Positions 9,835 to 20,654 of a stretch of 64,000 bases of DNA are shown here, piece after piece. A program made the position numbers and the translations under genes. Origin of the DNA: Pandoraea iniqua (lineage in GTDB: Bacteria; Pseudomonadota; Gammaproteobacteria; Burkholderiales; Burkholderiaceae); contig NZ_CABPSF010000010.1 in assembly GCF_902459685.1 (NCBI RefSeq), forward strand, positions 1-64,000. Reading direction: 5' to 3'. Numbering within the stretch: position 1 is the first letter of the stretch; every line of letters begins with the position of its first letter. The notes under the pieces are model-generated. The model saw only the letters and a program-made list of their open reading frames with translations. It had not been told where the DNA came from and searched no databases.

Positions 9835-11172
9835 TTGGCCAAGTCTCCTAATCTCGCTAAGCCTGGTACGCAGGGCCCGAAGTATGCGGATCTGCGCCGG
9901 CGGCTGGTTTTCCTGCTGCTGGCGTTGATCGTCTACCGTATTGGTGCGCATATCCCGGTGCCGGGCATCGACCCCGATCAGCTGGCGCAGCTGTTCCAGC
10001 GCCAGTCGGGCGGGATCCTGGGCATGTTCAACATGTTCTCGGGCGGTGCGTTGTCGCGTTTCACGATCTTCGCGCTCGGGATCATGCCGTACATCTCGGC
10101 GTCGATCATCATGCAGTTGCTGGCGATGGTTTCGCCACAGTTGGAAGCCTTGCGTAAGGAAGGCCAAGCCGGCCAACGCAAGATTACGCAGTACACCCGG
10201 TATTTCACGGTGGTACTTGCGCTCTTCCAGGCAGCTGCAATCGCGGTGACGTTGGAAAGCGAGCCGGGACTCGTCGTTGATCCAGGCATGATGTTCCGCC
10301 TGACGACGGTGATCACGCTCGTGACCGGCACGATGTTCCTGATGTGGCTCGGTGAGCAGATCACTGAACGCGGCCTCGGTAACGGTATCTCGATCATCAT
10401 CTTTGGTGGTATCGCGGCCGGTTTGCCGAATGCTGTGGGCGGCCTGTTCGAGCTCGTCGGTACTGGTTCGATCGGTCCGTTCTCGGCGATCGTGATCTGT
10501 GCGCTCGTTGTGCTCGTGACGTTCTTCGTCGTGTTTGTGGAACGGGGTCAGCGCAAGATTCTGGTGAATTACGCCAAACGTCAGGTGGGCAACAAGGTAT
10601 ACGGTGGTCAAGCATCGCACCTGCCGCTCAAGCTGAATATGGCTGGTGTGATTCCGCCGATCTTTGCGTCGTCGATCATCCTGTTCCCGGCAACGATCGC
10701 GAACTGGTTCGGCGCAGGTGACAACACGCGTTGGCTCAAGGACATCGCGGCCAAGTTGTCGCCGGGTCAGCCGATCTACGTGATGCTCTATGCTTTGGCA
10801 ATCGTGTTTTTCTGCTTCTTCTACACCGCACTGGTGTTTAACAGCAAAGAAACGGCCGAGAACCTGAAGAAGAGCGGCGCGTTTGTGCCGGGTATCCGTC
10901 CGGGCGACCAGACGGCACGGTACATCGACAAGATCTTGACGCGTCTGACGCTGGCCGGTGCAGCTTATGTCACCCTGGTGTGTCTGCTGCCCGAGTTCCT
11001 GGTGTTGCGCTGGAACGTCCCGTTTTATTTTGGCGGAACGTCACTGCTGATCATCGTCGTGGTCACGATGGATTTCATGGCGCAAGTGCAGTCGTATGTG
11101 ATGTCGCAACAGTATGAGTCGCTGCTCCGCAAGGCGAATTTCAAGGGCGGCAATAACATGACGCTTCGCTGA
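9835..11172 (+). CDS. secY: Preprotein translocase subunit SecY
   Basis: 445 residues with about ten transmembrane helices. SecY is the channel of the SecYEG translocon in the inner membrane. The start is a TTG at 9835 after CCGGAG; no ATG lies near the conserved N terminus ([19 protein letters not shown]). The plug region ([25 protein letters not shown]) is visible around residues 61-85. As in most bacteria, it lies between rplO and infA. Confidence 0.97.
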   Translation: MAKSPNLAKPGTQGPKYADLRRRLVFLLLALIVYRIGAHIPVPGIDPDQLAQLFQRQSGGILGMFNMFSGGALSRFTIFALGIMPYISASIIMQLLAMVSPQLEALRKEGQAGQRKITQYTRYFTVVLALFQAAAIAVTLESEPGLVVDPGMMFRLTTVITLVTGTMFLMWLGEQITERGLGNGISIIIFGGIAAGLPNAVGGLFELVGTGSIGPFSAIVICALVVLVTFFVVFVERGQRKILVNYAKRQVGNKVYGGQASHLPLKLNMAGVIPPIFASSIILFPATIANWFGAGDNTRWLKDIAAKLSPGQPIYVMLYALAIVFFCFFYTALVFNSKETAENLKKSGAFVPGIRPGDQTARYIDKILTRLTLAGAAYVTLVCLLPEFLVLRWNVPFYFGGTSLLIIVVVTMDFMAQVQSYVMSQQYESLLRKANFKGGNNMTLR

Positions 11173-11184
11173 TCATCTGGGATC

Positions 11185-11403
11185 ATGTCGAAAGACGACG
11201 TTATTCAAATGCAGGGTGAGGTCCTTGAAAACCTCCCCAATGCCACCTTCCGGGTGAAACTGGAAAATGGCCATGTAGTACTCGGACATATTTCCGGCAA
11301 GATGCGGATGCATTACATCCGCATCCTTCCCGGGGATAAGGTGACGGTTGAGTTGACGCCCTACGATCTGTCGCGTGCGCGGATCGTCTTCCGGGCGAAG
11401 TGA
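11185..11403 (+). CDS. infA: Translation initiation factor IF-1
   Basis: 72 residues, a single S1-type OB fold ([25 protein letters not shown]). IF-1 occupies the 30S A site during initiation. Its place between secY and rpmJ is typical of betaproteobacteria. Confidence 0.97.
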   Translation: MSKDDVIQMQGEVLENLPNATFRVKLENGHVVLGHISGKMRMHYIRILPGDKVTVELTPYDLSRARIVFRAK

Positions 11404-11422
11404 TTAGAGAGAGGGAATTGTC

Positions 11423-11539
11423 ATGAAAGTTTTGGCATCTGTTAAGTGTCTGTGCCGCAATTGCAAGATTGTGAAGCGCAAAGGCGTAGTGCGCGTGATT
11501 TGCAGCACGGATCAACGCCACAAGCAACGTCAGGGCTAA
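11423..11539 (+). CDS. rpmJ: 50S ribosomal protein L36
   Basis: 38 residues. The protein starts [19 protein letters not shown] and keeps the zinc-ribbon ligands C11, C14, C27 and H33, so this is the zinc-binding C+ form; Cys9 is an extra cysteine. GAGAGGGA lies upstream of the ATG. It lies between infA and rpsM. Confidence 0.96.
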   Translation: MKVLASVKCLCRNCKIVKRKGVVRVICSTDQRHKQRQG

Positions 11540-11574
11540 TCGGCCTTTAACGCTATTTAGTTGGGGAATTACGA

Positions 11575-11940
11575 ATGGCTCGTATTGCAGGGGTTAACAT
11601 CCCGAACCACCAGCACACGGAAATCGGCCTGACGGCTATTTACGGTGTCGGTCGCACGCGCGCTCGCCAGATTTGCGAAGCCGCTGGTGTGCCGTTCTCG
11701 AAGAAGGTCAAGGACCTCGACGACAACGATCTCGAAAAGCTGCGTGACCAAGTCGGTCAGCTGACGGTTGAAGGCGACCTGCGCCGTGAAGTGACCATGA
11801 GCATCAAGCGCCTGATGGACTTGGGCTGCTATCGTGGTCTGCGTCACCGCAAGGGCCTGCCGGTCCGCGGCCAGCGCACCCGTACCAATGCGCGTACCCG
11901 CAAGGGCCCGCGTAAGGCCGGCGTCTCGCTGAAGAAGTAA
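11575..11940 (+). CDS. rpsM: 30S ribosomal protein S13
   Basis: 121 residues starting [20 protein letters not shown], full length with a basic C-terminal tail that contacts tRNA in the P site. It opens the alpha block (S13-S11-S4-RpoA-L17). Confidence 0.98.
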   Translation: MARIAGVNIPNHQHTEIGLTAIYGVGRTRARQICEAAGVPFSKKVKDLDDNDLEKLRDQVGQLTVEGDLRREVTMSIKRLMDLGCYRGLRHRKGLPVRGQRTRTNARTRKGPRKAGVSLKK

Positions 11941-11958
11941 CCAGAGGATAGGAAACTC

Positions 11959-12363
11959 ATGGCTAAGCAACAGAACAACGCCGCTTCACAGCGCGTTCGT
12001 AAGAAGGTCAAGAAGAGCGTTGCTGAAGGCGTCGTGCACGTCCACGCTTCGTTCAACAACACCATCATCACGATCACCGATCGTCAGGGCAACGCACTGG
12101 CATGGGCGACTTCGGGTGGCCAGGGCTTCAAGGGTTCGCGTAAGTCGACCCCGTTTGCTGCCCAGGTTGCTGCTGAATCGGCTGGCCGCGTGGCGCTGGA
12201 ATACGGCGTGAAGAACCTGGAAGTTCGCATCAAGGGCCCGGGCCCGGGTCGCGAATCCGCGGTTCGCGCACTGAATGCGCTGGGTATCAAAATCACGGCC
12301 ATCTCGGACGTGACGCCGGTCCCGCACAACGGCTGCCGCCCGCCGAAGCGTCGTCGTATCTAA
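11959..12363 (+). CDS. rpsK: 30S ribosomal protein S11
   Basis: 134 residues. S11 forms the 30S platform. The C-terminal signature [19 protein letters not shown] is intact. A non-coding gap of 153 bases separates it from rpsD. Confidence 0.98.
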   Translation: MAKQQNNAASQRVRKKVKKSVAEGVVHVHASFNNTIITITDRQGNALAWATSGGQGFKGSRKSTPFAAQVAAESAGRVALEYGVKNLEVRIKGPGPGRESAVRALNALGIKITAISDVTPVPHNGCRPPKRRRI

Positions 12364-12380
12364 GACGCTTTAGAAAATCC

Positions 12381-12389
12381 TGCTATAAT
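12381..12389 (+). promoter_or_regulatory. Extended -10 promoter for rpsD-rpoA-rplQ
   Basis: TGC directly followed by TATAAT (12384-12389) makes an extended -10 element; no good -35 box is seen 16-18 bp upstream. The predicted start, near 12396, coincides with the first base of the hairpin that follows. Confidence 0.55.
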
Positions 12390-12395
12390 CGCGGG

Positions 12396-12463
12396 TTCGC
12401 GCACGGTCTCGGCCGTGCGCGAAGCAATTTCTAAGACCACCGTCCGGTACATTGGTACCGGAC
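12396..12463 (+). promoter_or_regulatory. Two tandem perfect hairpins in the rpsD leader
   Basis: Hairpin 1: an 11-bp arm at 12396-12406 pairs with 12413-12423 around a 6-base loop. Hairpin 2: GTCCGGTAC (12442-12450) pairs with 12455-12463 around ATTG. Neither has a T tract, so they look like leader structure rather than terminators. S4 is an autogenous repressor in other bacteria, so an S4 target is one possible reading. Confidence 0.5.
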
Positions 12464-12516
12464 TTGCGTAGTGGACAAGGCGCCGCTGCGTCAAATTTTG
12501 AGATAAAGGAACAACC

Positions 12517-13140
12517 GTGGCACGTTATATCGGCCCGAAGGCCAAACTCTCCCGTCGTGAAGGTACTGATCTCTTCCTGAAGAGCGCACGTCGCTCGCTC
12601 GCCGACAAGTGCAAGCTGGATAGCAAGCCGGGTCAGCATGGCCGCACCTCGGGTGCTCGTACGTCCGACTACGGCAACCAACTGCGCGAAAAGCAGAAGG
12701 TCAAGCGTATTTACGGCGTGCTCGAGCGTCAGTTCCGTCGTTATTTCGCGGAAGCCGATCGTCTGAAGGGCAACACGGGTGAAAACCTGCTGCAAGTCCT
12801 CGAGTCGCGTCTGGACAACGTCGTGTACCGCATGGGTTTTGGTTCGACGCGCGCTGAAGCGCGCCAGCTGGTTGGCCACAAGGCCATCGTGCTGAACGGT
12901 GTTGTCGCCAACATCCCGTCGATCAAGGTCAAGGCCGGTGATGTGATCACCGTGCGCGAAAAGGCCAAGAAGCAAGTGCGTATTCAAGAATCGCTGACGC
13001 TGGCAGAACAAGTCGGTTTCCCGATCTGGGTTTCGGTTGACGCCAAGAAGATGGAAGGCACTTTCAAGGCACTGCCGGAACGTAGCGATATCGCGGGCGA
13101 CATCAACGAAAGCCTGATCGTCGAATTGTATTCGCGTTAA
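12517..13140 (+). CDS. rpsD: 30S ribosomal protein S4
   Basis: 207 residues with a GTG start after AAAGGAA. An N-terminal domain precedes an S4 RNA-binding domain ([25 protein letters not shown], about residues 93-117). S4 is a primary 16S rRNA binder and, in E. coli, the translational repressor of the alpha operon. Confidence 0.98.
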   Translation: MARYIGPKAKLSRREGTDLFLKSARRSLADKCKLDSKPGQHGRTSGARTSDYGNQLREKQKVKRIYGVLERQFRRYFAEADRLKGNTGENLLQVLESRLDNVVYRMGFGSTRAEARQLVGHKAIVLNGVVANIPSIKVKAGDVITVREKAKKQVRIQESLTLAEQVGFPIWVSVDAKKMEGTFKALPERSDIAGDINESLIVELYSR

Positions 13141-13144
13141 TCCA

Positions 13145-13176
13145 AACGCTGACGCGCCTCACGGCGCGTTTGCGTT
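13145..13176 (+). other. GC-rich hairpin between rpsD and rpoA
   Basis: ACGCGCC (13152-13158) pairs with GGCGCGT (13163-13169) around TCAC, extended outward by AACGC (13145-13149) with GCGTT (13172-13176). There is no T tract, so read-through into rpoA is expected. Confidence 0.4.
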
Positions 13177-13242
13177 CCGTGCAGGTTTGTCACCCATCAG
13201 CCTTATCGGTGTAACGAGCCGAGGGTATTGAAAAGGAAACCT

Positions 13243-14220
13243 ATGCAAAACAGTTTATTGAAGCCCAAGATCATCGAGGTTGAAGAAGTCGGTGAGCATC
13301 ACGCCAAAGTTGTGATGGAGCCGTTCGAACGTGGTTACGGCCACACCTTGGGCAATGCGCTGCGCCGCGTGCTGTTGTCGTCGATGCTCGGCTACGCGCC
13401 GACCGAAGTGACGATCGCCGGCGTCGTGCATGAATACTCCACCATCGACGGCGTTCAGGAGGATGTTGTCAACTTCCTGCTGAACCTGAAGGGTGTTGTG
13501 TTCAAGCTGCATAACCGTGACGAAGTCACCGTTACGCTGCGCAAGGATGGTGAAGGTGTGGTGCGTGCTTCGGATATCGAACTGCCGCACGACGTCGAAC
13601 TGATCAACCCCGATCACGTGATTGCACATTTGGCCAAGGGCGGTAAGCTCGACGTCCAGATCAAGATTGAGAAGGGTCGTGGTTATGTCCCGGGTAACGT
13701 GCGCCGTTATGGCGATGATTCGGCCAAGGTTATTGGTCGTATCGTCCTCGACGCGTCGTTCTCGCCGGTCAAGCGTGTGAGCTATGCGGTCGAATCGGCC
13801 CGCGTGGAACAGCGTACCGACCTGGACAAGCTCGTGATGAACATCGAAACCAACGGTGTTGTGTCGCCGGAAGAAGCGATCCGTCAATCGGCTCGCATCC
13901 TCGTCGACCAGCTGTCGGTGTTCGCTGCGCTGGAAGGCACGGAAGCCGCCAGCGAAGCGCCGTCGCGTGCGCCGCAGATCGATCCGATCCTGTTGCGTCC
14001 GGTGGACGATCTCGAGTTGACGGTGCGTTCGGCCAACTGCTTGAAGGCCGAAAACATCTACTACATCGGCGACCTGATCCAACGTACCGAGAACGAATTG
14101 CTCAAGACCCCGAATCTGGGTCGCAAGTCGCTCAACGAGATCAAGGAAGTGCTGGCCTCGCGTGGTCTCACGCTGGGTATGAAGCTCGAAAACTGGCCGC
14201 CGGCTGGTCTCGAGAAGTAA
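13243..14220 (+). CDS. rpoA: RNA polymerase alpha subunit
   Basis: 325 residues. The start at 13243 ([15 protein letters not shown]) is preceded by AAAGGAA; an in-frame ATG 15 bases upstream lacks family support. The N-terminal domain (about 1-230; [20 protein letters not shown]) dimerises and nucleates core assembly. The C-terminal domain (from about 245; [24 protein letters not shown]) binds UP elements and activators. Confidence 0.98.
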   Translation: MQNSLLKPKIIEVEEVGEHHAKVVMEPFERGYGHTLGNALRRVLLSSMLGYAPTEVTIAGVVHEYSTIDGVQEDVVNFLLNLKGVVFKLHNRDEVTVTLRKDGEGVVRASDIELPHDVELINPDHVIAHLAKGGKLDVQIKIEKGRGYVPGNVRRYGDDSAKVIGRIVLDASFSPVKRVSYAVESARVEQRTDLDKLVMNIETNGVVSPEEAIRQSARILVDQLSVFAALEGTEAASEAPSRAPQIDPILLRPVDDLELTVRSANCLKAENIYYIGDLIQRTENELLKTPNLGRKSLNEIKEVLASRGLTLGMKLENWPPAGLEK

Positions 14221-14229
14221 GTTGTGAAG

Positions 14230-14255
14230 ACATGGCCGCCTTCGGGCGGCCGTGT
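14230..14255 (+). other. UUCG-tetraloop hairpin between rpoA and rplQ
   Basis: GGCCGCC (14234-14240), TTCG, GGCGGCC (14245-14251), extended by about 4 bp including one wobble pair. There is no T tract. It probably stabilises the rpoA 3' end or gives partial attenuation before rplQ. Confidence 0.45.
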
Positions 14256-14376
14256 TGCAACAAAAGTGCGGTGCGTCGGAGTGATCCGATACGGCCGTTT
14301 GTAACGACACCGGCCCGCGGTGGTTGTCACCGATAGAAGAGCTTGGTCGAAAAACTCTGTTTAAAGGAAAGTTGAA

Positions 14377-14769
14377 ATGCGTCACCGTCATGGTTTGCGT
14401 AAACTGAATCGTACGAGCAGCCACCGTCTGGCAATGCTCCGTAACATGTCGAACTCGCTGATCGAACACGAAGCGATCAAGACCACGCTGCCGAAGGCCA
14501 AGGAACTGCGTAAGGTCGTCGAGCCCCTCATCACCCTGGGCAAGAAGGACTCGCTGGCTAACCGCCGCCTGGCTTTCAACCGCCTGCGTGATCGTGACTC
14601 GGTGTCGAAGCTGTTCAACGTGCTCGGCCCGCGTTTTGCAACCCGTCCGGGTGGCTACCTGCGTATCCTGAAGATGGGTTTCCGCGTTGGCGATAACGCC
14701 CCGATGGCGTTCGTCGAACTGCTGGACCGTCCGGAAGTCGATACGGAAGCGCCGGAAGTTGCTGAGTAA
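14377..14769 (+). CDS. rplQ: 50S ribosomal protein L17
   Basis: 130 residues starting [20 protein letters not shown], full length. L17 lies at the bottom of the 50S subunit near the exit tunnel. AAAGGAAAG precedes the ATG. Last gene of the ribosomal cluster. Confidence 0.98.
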   Translation: MRHRHGLRKLNRTSSHRLAMLRNMSNSLIEHEAIKTTLPKAKELRKVVEPLITLGKKDSLANRRLAFNRLRDRDSVSKLFNVLGPRFATRPGGYLRILKMGFRVGDNAPMAFVELLDRPEVDTEAPEVAE

Positions 14770-14814
14770 GTGACTTGCGCAACGGACCTTCGGGTACCGT
14801 GAGCTGTCAGAGAG

Positions 14815-14841
14815 AAGCCAGGTCATTGACCTGGCTTTTTT
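14815..14841 (+). terminator. Intrinsic terminator of the ribosomal cluster
   Basis: AAGCCAGGTC (14815-14824) pairs with GACCTGGCTT (14828-14837) around a 3-base loop, followed by a T run ending at 14841. Confidence 0.85.
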
Positions 14842-14962
14842 CATTTAAGGTGTTGTCCGAACCGCGCCGCAGATATCTCCGGAATAACGGGCCGTCTGCG
14901 CAGCTTGCTTACGGCCGGTGTACAGTGAACAATCGCTACGTTTGACCGGTCTATTGCACACT

Positions 14963-15295
14963 ATGGATGCCCTTCTTATCGTCATGACGACGTTTCCCGA
15001 CGAGGCCAGCGCCGAGGCTGCTATCGACGGCATGCTGGATGCCGGGTTGGCGGCCTGCGTGCAGCAAATGGCGCCGGTGCGTTCAAGCTACCGCTGGCAG
15101 GGCAAGCGCGAGACGAGTGTCGAAGTGCCACTCATGATCAAGACAAGTGCCGCGCGTTACACGGCGCTTGAGCAGTTCATCAAGGAACACCATCCTTACG
15201 ACGTGCCGGAGATCGTGGCGTGGCCCGCGACGGCTGCGTTGCCCGCGTACGCGCGCTGGGTTGAGGATGAGACTCGGGGGAAGTTGCATGTTTGA
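14963..15295 (+). CDS. cutA: Divalent cation tolerance protein CutA
   Basis: 110 residues starting MDALLIVMTTFPDEASAEAA; a longer in-frame start at 14918 has no family support. CutA is a small trimeric protein of the PII-like fold that binds copper in vitro; its physiological role is not settled. The conserved SSYRWQGK and HPYDVPEIVAWP segments are present. It overlaps the dsbD start by 8 bases; the cutA-dsbD pairing is conserved in other proteobacteria and fits a link to periplasmic metal or thiol handling. Confidence 0.93.
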   Translation: MDALLIVMTTFPDEASAEAAIDGMLDAGLAACVQQMAPVRSSYRWQGKRETSVEVPLMIKTSAARYTALEQFIKEHHPYDVPEIVAWPATAALPAYARWVEDETRGKLHV

Positions 15296-17255
15296 ATCGA
15301 CGATCGGCGCCCAAAGGAGGCTCACGTTCTGGGCCTTCGCGTGGCTTTGTGCAGCGTTGCTGCTGATGACGGTCGGCGTCGGTCGTGCCCATGCGGCAGA
15401 CGATTTCCTCGACCCGGATGTTGCCTTCAAGGTGTCGAAGTCTGAGCAACCCGGTGCGGTGCTGCTGCATTTTGAAGTGGCCAAAGGCTACTACCTCTAT
15501 CGCGAGCGTTTTGCGTTCGCCGCCGATAACCCGGCCATCAAGCTCGGTACCCCTGAATTCCCGAAAGGTGAGGTCAAGCACGACGAGACCTTCGGTAAGG
15601 ATATGGAGGTCTATCACGAGCCCATCGACGTCAGGATTCCTGTCGCTGACGTTACAGCCCCCTTCACGCTGACCGTGACGATGCAGGGCTGTGCGGACAA
15701 GGGGCTGTGCTATCCGCCGATGGACAAGCCATTCAAGATCTCGGCGGCTGTCGGTAGCTCTGGCGGTGCTAGCGGTACCAGCGGTGTCGGCGGCGCGTCG
15801 TCGATGTCGTCGATGTCGTCGCAAGCCGCTGCCGGTCCGGCCACGCAGGCGCTGCTCGGCGCCAAGCCCGCGACGGCGACGTCGAATGCAAACGCGGCTG
15901 CGCCAAGCGGTTCGGGTGGCAGCTGGCTCTCGGCGCGTGACGATTACAGCGAAGCCGAACGCATTCTCTCTGGCGGTAGCTTCCTGCTGGCGTTGGGCAT
16001 CTTCTTCGCGCTGGGCGTGGGGCTGGCCTTCACGCCGTGCGTCTTGCCGATGGTGCCTATCTTGTTGTCGATCGTCGCCGGTCAGGAGGCCAGTCGCGGC
16101 AAGGCCGTGCGTCTGGCGATCGCCTACGTGCTCGGTATGGCCATCGTGAACACCGTGATCGGTGTCGCGGCAGGCCTGCTCGGGCAAGGCCTCATCGCGT
16201 TTCTTCAGGCGCCGTGGGTGCTCGCGCTGTTTGCGCTGCTGATGGTGATTTTGTCGCTGTCGATGTTTGGCATGTACGAGATCCAGTTGCCGTCGGCGCT
16301 GCGTGAGCGCATCGACGATGCCGCGCGCAAACAGAAGTCGGGGCAGTGGGTGGGCGCAGCCATGATGGGCATCCTGTCCGGCCTGATCGTCAGCCCTTGC
16401 GTGACGGCACCGCTCGCCGCTGCGCTCGCTTTTATCGCCAAGACAGGGGATGCCGTTTTTGGCGGCGCCACGCTCTTCGCGCTGTCGTTGGGGATGGGGC
16501 TGCCGCTGGTGATTCTGGCCGGTGGTGGTGGCACGTTGCTGCCGCGCGCCGGCGCATGGATGGATGGTGTGAAGCGGTTCTTCGGCTTCCTGTTGCTGGG
16601 TGTTGCGCTGTGGATCGTGCGCCCGCTGCTGTCGACGCAAGTCTTGCTGCTCGGCTGGGGTGTGCTGCTGTTGGTGGCCGCGACGTTTATGCGTGTCTTC
16701 GATAGCTTGCCCGACGGGGTGAGCGGTGCGCGACGGCTGCTCAAAGGTCTTGGCGTTGCCGTTGCGTTGCTGGGCGCGGTGGCGTTGGTCGGTGCTGCCG
16801 CAGGCGCCCGTGATCCGCTGGCCCCGCTGGCCGGTTTGTCGAGCGTCGCGTCGGGGAGCGCCAGTGCGGGTGCGCAGGCTTCCGAGGGCGTGAAATTCCA
16901 GCGCGTGCGAAGTGTTGCTGAACTCGATCAGGTCGTTGCCACGGCGGGGCGGCCGGTCATGTTCGATTTCTATGCCGACTGGTGTATCAGTTGCAAAGAG
17001 ATGGAGCGGTTCGTGTTCACCGATCCTCGCGTGAAGGCGCGCCTTGATCAGATGCTGCTCGTACAAGCCGACGTGACTGCAAACAATGCTGATGATCAGG
17101 CGCTGCTCAAACGTTTCGCGCTGTTCGGTCCGCCCGGCATCATCTTCTTCGATGGCAAGGGCGCTGAGGTTGCAGGCTCGCGCGTGATCGGTGCGCAGTC
17201 GGCCGACCAATTCCTGCGCAGTCTGGATAAGGCGTACGGCCCTGCCGCTACATAA
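15288..17255 (+). CDS. dsbD: Thiol:disulfide interchange protein DsbD
   Basis: 655 residues. A signal peptide with a hydrophobic core at about 13-30 and a likely cleavage after AHA is followed by the periplasmic alpha domain (Cys135 and Cys141). A roughly eight-helix membrane domain carries the paired cysteines Cys251 (TPCVLP) and Cys371 (SPCVTAP), and a C-terminal thioredoxin-like gamma domain has CISC at 566-569. DsbD moves electrons from cytoplasmic thioredoxin to periplasmic DsbC and to apocytochrome c, which fits the c-type cytochrome genes downstream. A Ser/Gly/Ala-rich linker (about 155-210) joins alpha to the membrane part. The frame is open upstream to 15147, but the ATG at 15288 gives the signal peptide. 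Confidence 0.95.
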   Translation: MFESTIGAQRRLTFWAFAWLCAALLLMTVGVGRAHAADDFLDPDVAFKVSKSEQPGAVLLHFEVAKGYYLYRERFAFAADNPAIKLGTPEFPKGEVKHDETFGKDMEVYHEPIDVRIPVADVTAPFTLTVTMQGCADKGLCYPPMDKPFKISAAVGSSGGASGTSGVGGASSMSSMSSQAAAGPATQALLGAKPATATSNANAAAPSGSGGSWLSARDDYSEAERILSGGSFLLALGIFFALGVGLAFTPCVLPMVPILLSIVAGQEASRGKAVRLAIAYVLGMAIVNTVIGVAAGLLGQGLIAFLQAPWVLALFALLMVILSLSMFGMYEIQLPSALRERIDDAARKQKSGQWVGAAMMGILSGLIVSPCVTAPLAAALAFIAKTGDAVFGGATLFALSLGMGLPLVILAGGGGTLLPRAGAWMDGVKRFFGFLLLGVALWIVRPLLSTQVLLLGWGVLLLVAATFMRVFDSLPDGVSGARRLLKGLGVAVALLGAVALVGAAAGARDPLAPLAGLSSVASGSASAGAQASEGVKFQRVRSVAELDQVVATAGRPVMFDFYADWCISCKEMERFVFTDPRVKARLDQMLLVQADVTANNADDQALLKRFALFGPPGIIFFDGKGAEVAGSRVIGAQSADQFLRSLDKAYGPAAT

Positions 17256-17297
17256 ACAAACAGCTAGCCCGGTGACGGACTAGCTGTTTGTCTTTTC
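17256..17297 (+). terminator. Intrinsic terminator after dsbD
   Basis: A 12-bp stem: 17256-17267 (ACAAACAGCTAG) with 17280-17291 and a 12-base loop, followed by CTTTTCT. It begins directly after the dsbD stop codon. Confidence 0.8.
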
Positions 17298-17350
17298 TCT
17301 GCAAGAACTTGACCGGATACGCCCAGCCGGTGGCCGGCGGTTCCTAAAGT

Positions 17351-17390
17351 CTGCTCAAGCCAGCTCAAGCCAGCTCAAGTCTACTCAGGT
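17351..17390. repeat. Four imperfect copies of a decamer
   Basis: Units of 10 bases built on CAGCTCAAGC/T repeat four times head to tail, with the last copy diverged. They lie between the dsbD terminator and the hemB stop codon. No function is apparent. Confidence 0.6.
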
Positions 17391-17399
17391 CTCTTCCGC

Positions 17400-18563
<1,164 letters not shown>

Positions 18564-18571
18564 TCATACCA

Positions 18572-18683
18572 ACCGGATGTTCGCACTGTGTGTGGCGTCC
18601 CCCGCTTCTCCTCCCTGAGCGGGCGCCTGTCGTTCTACGATAAGGCTCATTTAAACCCGCCGTGCCTACACGGCGGTTTTTTT
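18572..18683 (+). ncRNA. Candidate small RNA with a pyrimidine-rich loop
   Basis: A stem-loop at 18594-18627 pairs GGCG with CGCC and CCCGCT with AGCGGG, with a TCC bulge, and exposes the loop TCTCCTCCCTG, which could pair with Shine-Dalgarno sequences. It is followed by the intrinsic terminator at 18657-18683. No + strand gene lies upstream for that terminator to serve, since hemB and engB both run on the - strand. The 5' end is a guess: only weak -10-like bases (TATATC, TATCAT) are seen near 18560-18567. Confidence 0.4.
18657..18683 (+). terminator. Strong intrinsic terminator with no annotated + strand gene
   Basis: CCGCCGTG (18657-18664), loop CCTA, CACGGCGG (18669-18676), then seven T. 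On the - strand the flank is not T-rich, so it points to a + strand transcript. Confidence 0.85.
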
Positions 18684-18965
18684 ATGTGCGCTCGCTTTGT
18701 CGTCCTCAGCTCGCACCCAACGCCCCGGAAATCGGCGGCATGCGGGGATCGCGGCCCATCTCGCTATATTGGCGCGCCCCCTCATCCGTTCGGTTGAGGC
18801 AGCGACACGCCGCTCCGATTGCCTTCCCATCGACGCCAACGACACCAATGACGCCGCCACGGGCCGCGACGTTATGTCGCGCCCGGCGGGCTCGTGGGTC
18901 ATCTACCTTTGGGGGTGGCAGTGGAATGCCGAATCGTGCCGGACGGCGAAATTACTGAGACACGC

Positions 18966-19634
18966 TCATTTCTTCGCGGATTCGCGCGGCGGAATGGCGA
19001 GCCAGTCTTCGAGCACGCGTTGCGCGGCTTCGACACCGGTGCGCTTGAGCGACGAGAACAGCTGCGCGGTGAACTGGGGCAGCGTGTTGGGATCGTCCGC
19101 CGGGAGGCCGTCGGTGCGCTGAAGGGCGTTCAGGCGCTTCTGGGTGTCGCGCAGGACGACGGTGGCTTCCTGACGGGTGAGCTTGTCGGCTTTGGTCAGC
19201 AGCACGTGAATCGGGCGCCCGGTCGGCAGGAACCAGTCGATCAGTTCGCAATCGAGATCCGTGAACGGTCGACGCGAGTCCATCACCAGCACCAGCCCGC
19301 GCAGTTGCGGGCGTTGCACCAGATAATCGCCGAGCAGTTGCTGCCAGTGCACTTTCACGCCGCCGCCCACTTCGGCGTAGCCGTAGCCGGGCAGGTCGAC
19401 GAGATAGCCGTAGAGATGTTCGAGGTGGGCAATCTCGAAGTAATTGATGTGCTGCGTGCGGCCCGGCGTCTTACTGGAGAAGGCCAGCCGCTTCTGATTG
19501 CACAGAATGTTCAGCGCGCTGGATTTGCCCGCGTTCGAGCGACCCGCGAAGGCGACCTCGGGCACTGCCGTGGGCGGCAGATCGCGCAGATGATTGACGG
19601 TCGTAAAGAAGCGGGCTTGATGAAGTAGGGACAT
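18966..19634 (-). CDS. engB: Ribosome biogenesis GTP-binding protein EngB/YsxC
   Basis: 222 residues starting [20 protein letters not shown]. The G1 box is GRSNAGKSS at 31-39, followed by a G3 segment ([10 protein letters not shown]) and G4 (TKADK). EngB is an essential GTPase for 50S assembly. A longer frame reaches 19727 but matches no family extension. It is monocistronic on the - strand, divergent from the cytochrome c4 gene. Confidence 0.95.
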   Translation of the reverse strand: MSLLHQARFFTTVNHLRDLPPTAVPEVAFAGRSNAGKSSALNILCNQKRLAFSSKTPGRTQHINYFEIAHLEHLYGYLVDLPGYGYAEVGGGVKVHWQQLLGDYLVQRPQLRGLVLVMDSRRPFTDLDCELIDWFLPTGRPIHVLLTKADKLTRQEATVVLRDTQKRLNALQRTDGLPADDPNTLPQFTAQLFSSLKRTGVEAAQRVLEDWLAIPPRESAKK

Positions 19635-19932
19635 GACAGGAACCGGGGAGCGCCGCAGCCACAGGAGACGGGCTGGCAACGCGGGCGCAGGGGGCGCAGA
19701 ACGATGAGAGGGGATGCTGCCGGCCAAAGCCCGGGAAGCCCCGCTCTGCGGCCTTCTACATGGAATCCCCTAAAGTCGGGGAAAGACTTTATTGTACAAT
19801 ACGAAAGTTAACCTTGGCCTTGCCAAGGCTTGTCCGAACGTCTCGCACGCCGTGAGGTTGGAGGAGAAACACGGCGCCGGACGGTGAGTTCGAACGACCG
19901 ATTTCCCGACAAAACAGATATAAGGTGTGCGA
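19635..19932. promoter_or_regulatory. Divergent control region between engB and the cytochrome c4 gene
   Basis: The palindrome ATTGTACAAT at 19791-19800 supplies a TACAAT -10-like box on either strand, within an AT-rich patch (19785-19810) that stands out from the GC-rich surroundings. I could not assign a -35 box with confidence. Confidence 0.4.
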
Positions 19933-20589
19933 ATGAACCGAGGAGTGTGGAAGTCTCTCGCTGCAACACCATTGGCGCTGGCATGCTTTCTACTGAGCGG
20001 AGCAGGACAAGCCGCCGAGCCTCAGGCGCCTGCCAAACCAGACTTGAACCGGGGACAGGCGATTGCCAGTCAGGTCTGCGCATCGTGCCACGCGGCAGAC
20101 GGTAACAGCACCGGTGGTGCTTATCCAAAAATTGCCGGCCAGCACGCTGAGTACCTCTACAAGCAACTGACCGACTTCAAGGCGCAGCCCGGCAAGACAC
20201 CGGCGCGCAACAATCCCATCATGGCCGGTATGGTCGCGGCGCTGTCCGATCAGGATATGCGTAACGTGTCCGCTTATTTCGCGTCGCAAACCGAGAAACC
20301 GGGCGCCGCGCGCAACAAGGACACCGTGCCGCTGGGCGAAAAGATTTTCCGTGGCGGTATTGCAGAGAAGGGCGTGCCCGCCTGCGCTGCCTGTCACGGT
20401 CCGGCCGGTGCCGGCATGCCGTCGCAATACCCGCGCCTCGGCGGCCAGTGGGCCGATTACACCGCTGCACAACTCGTGGCCTTCCGCGACGAAACGCGTT
20501 TGAACAACGCGCCGATGCATGCCGTTGCGTCGCGACTGTCGGACAAGGAAATCAAGGCAGTCGCGGATTACATCGCCGGTTTGCGCTGA
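19933..20589 (+). CDS. Diheme cytochrome c4
   Basis: 218 residues. A signal peptide (about 1-28, ending GQAA) is followed by two tandem cytochrome c domains with haem-binding CASCH at 49-53 and CAACH at 151-155. Likely axial methionines lie in NNPIMAGM and NNAPMHAV. Cytochrome c4 is a periplasmic electron carrier to terminal oxidases. The start chosen is the ATG at 19933; a GTG two codons earlier is in frame. It sits next to resB/resC, which attach its haems. Confidence 0.93.
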   Translation: MNRGVWKSLAATPLALACFLLSGAGQAAEPQAPAKPDLNRGQAIASQVCASCHAADGNSTGGAYPKIAGQHAEYLYKQLTDFKAQPGKTPARNNPIMAGMVAALSDQDMRNVSAYFASQTEKPGAARNKDTVPLGEKIFRGGIAEKGVPACAACHGPAGAGMPSQYPRLGGQWADYTAAQLVAFRDETRLNNAPMHAVASRLSDKEIKAVADYIAGLR

Positions 20590-20654
20590 TCGGTAAGGTC
20601 TGCCCTGACATCGTGTGAACGTCGGGGTATATTCGCTGACTTATAACGAAACCA

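Noticed and set aside
15180-17210. A 676-codon - strand frame opposite dsbD
   Set aside because: It mirrors dsbD and is Arg/Gln/His-rich without any motif.
17351-17390. Short repeats as a possible CRISPR array
   Set aside because: The units are only 10 bases, without spacers, and no cas genes are near.
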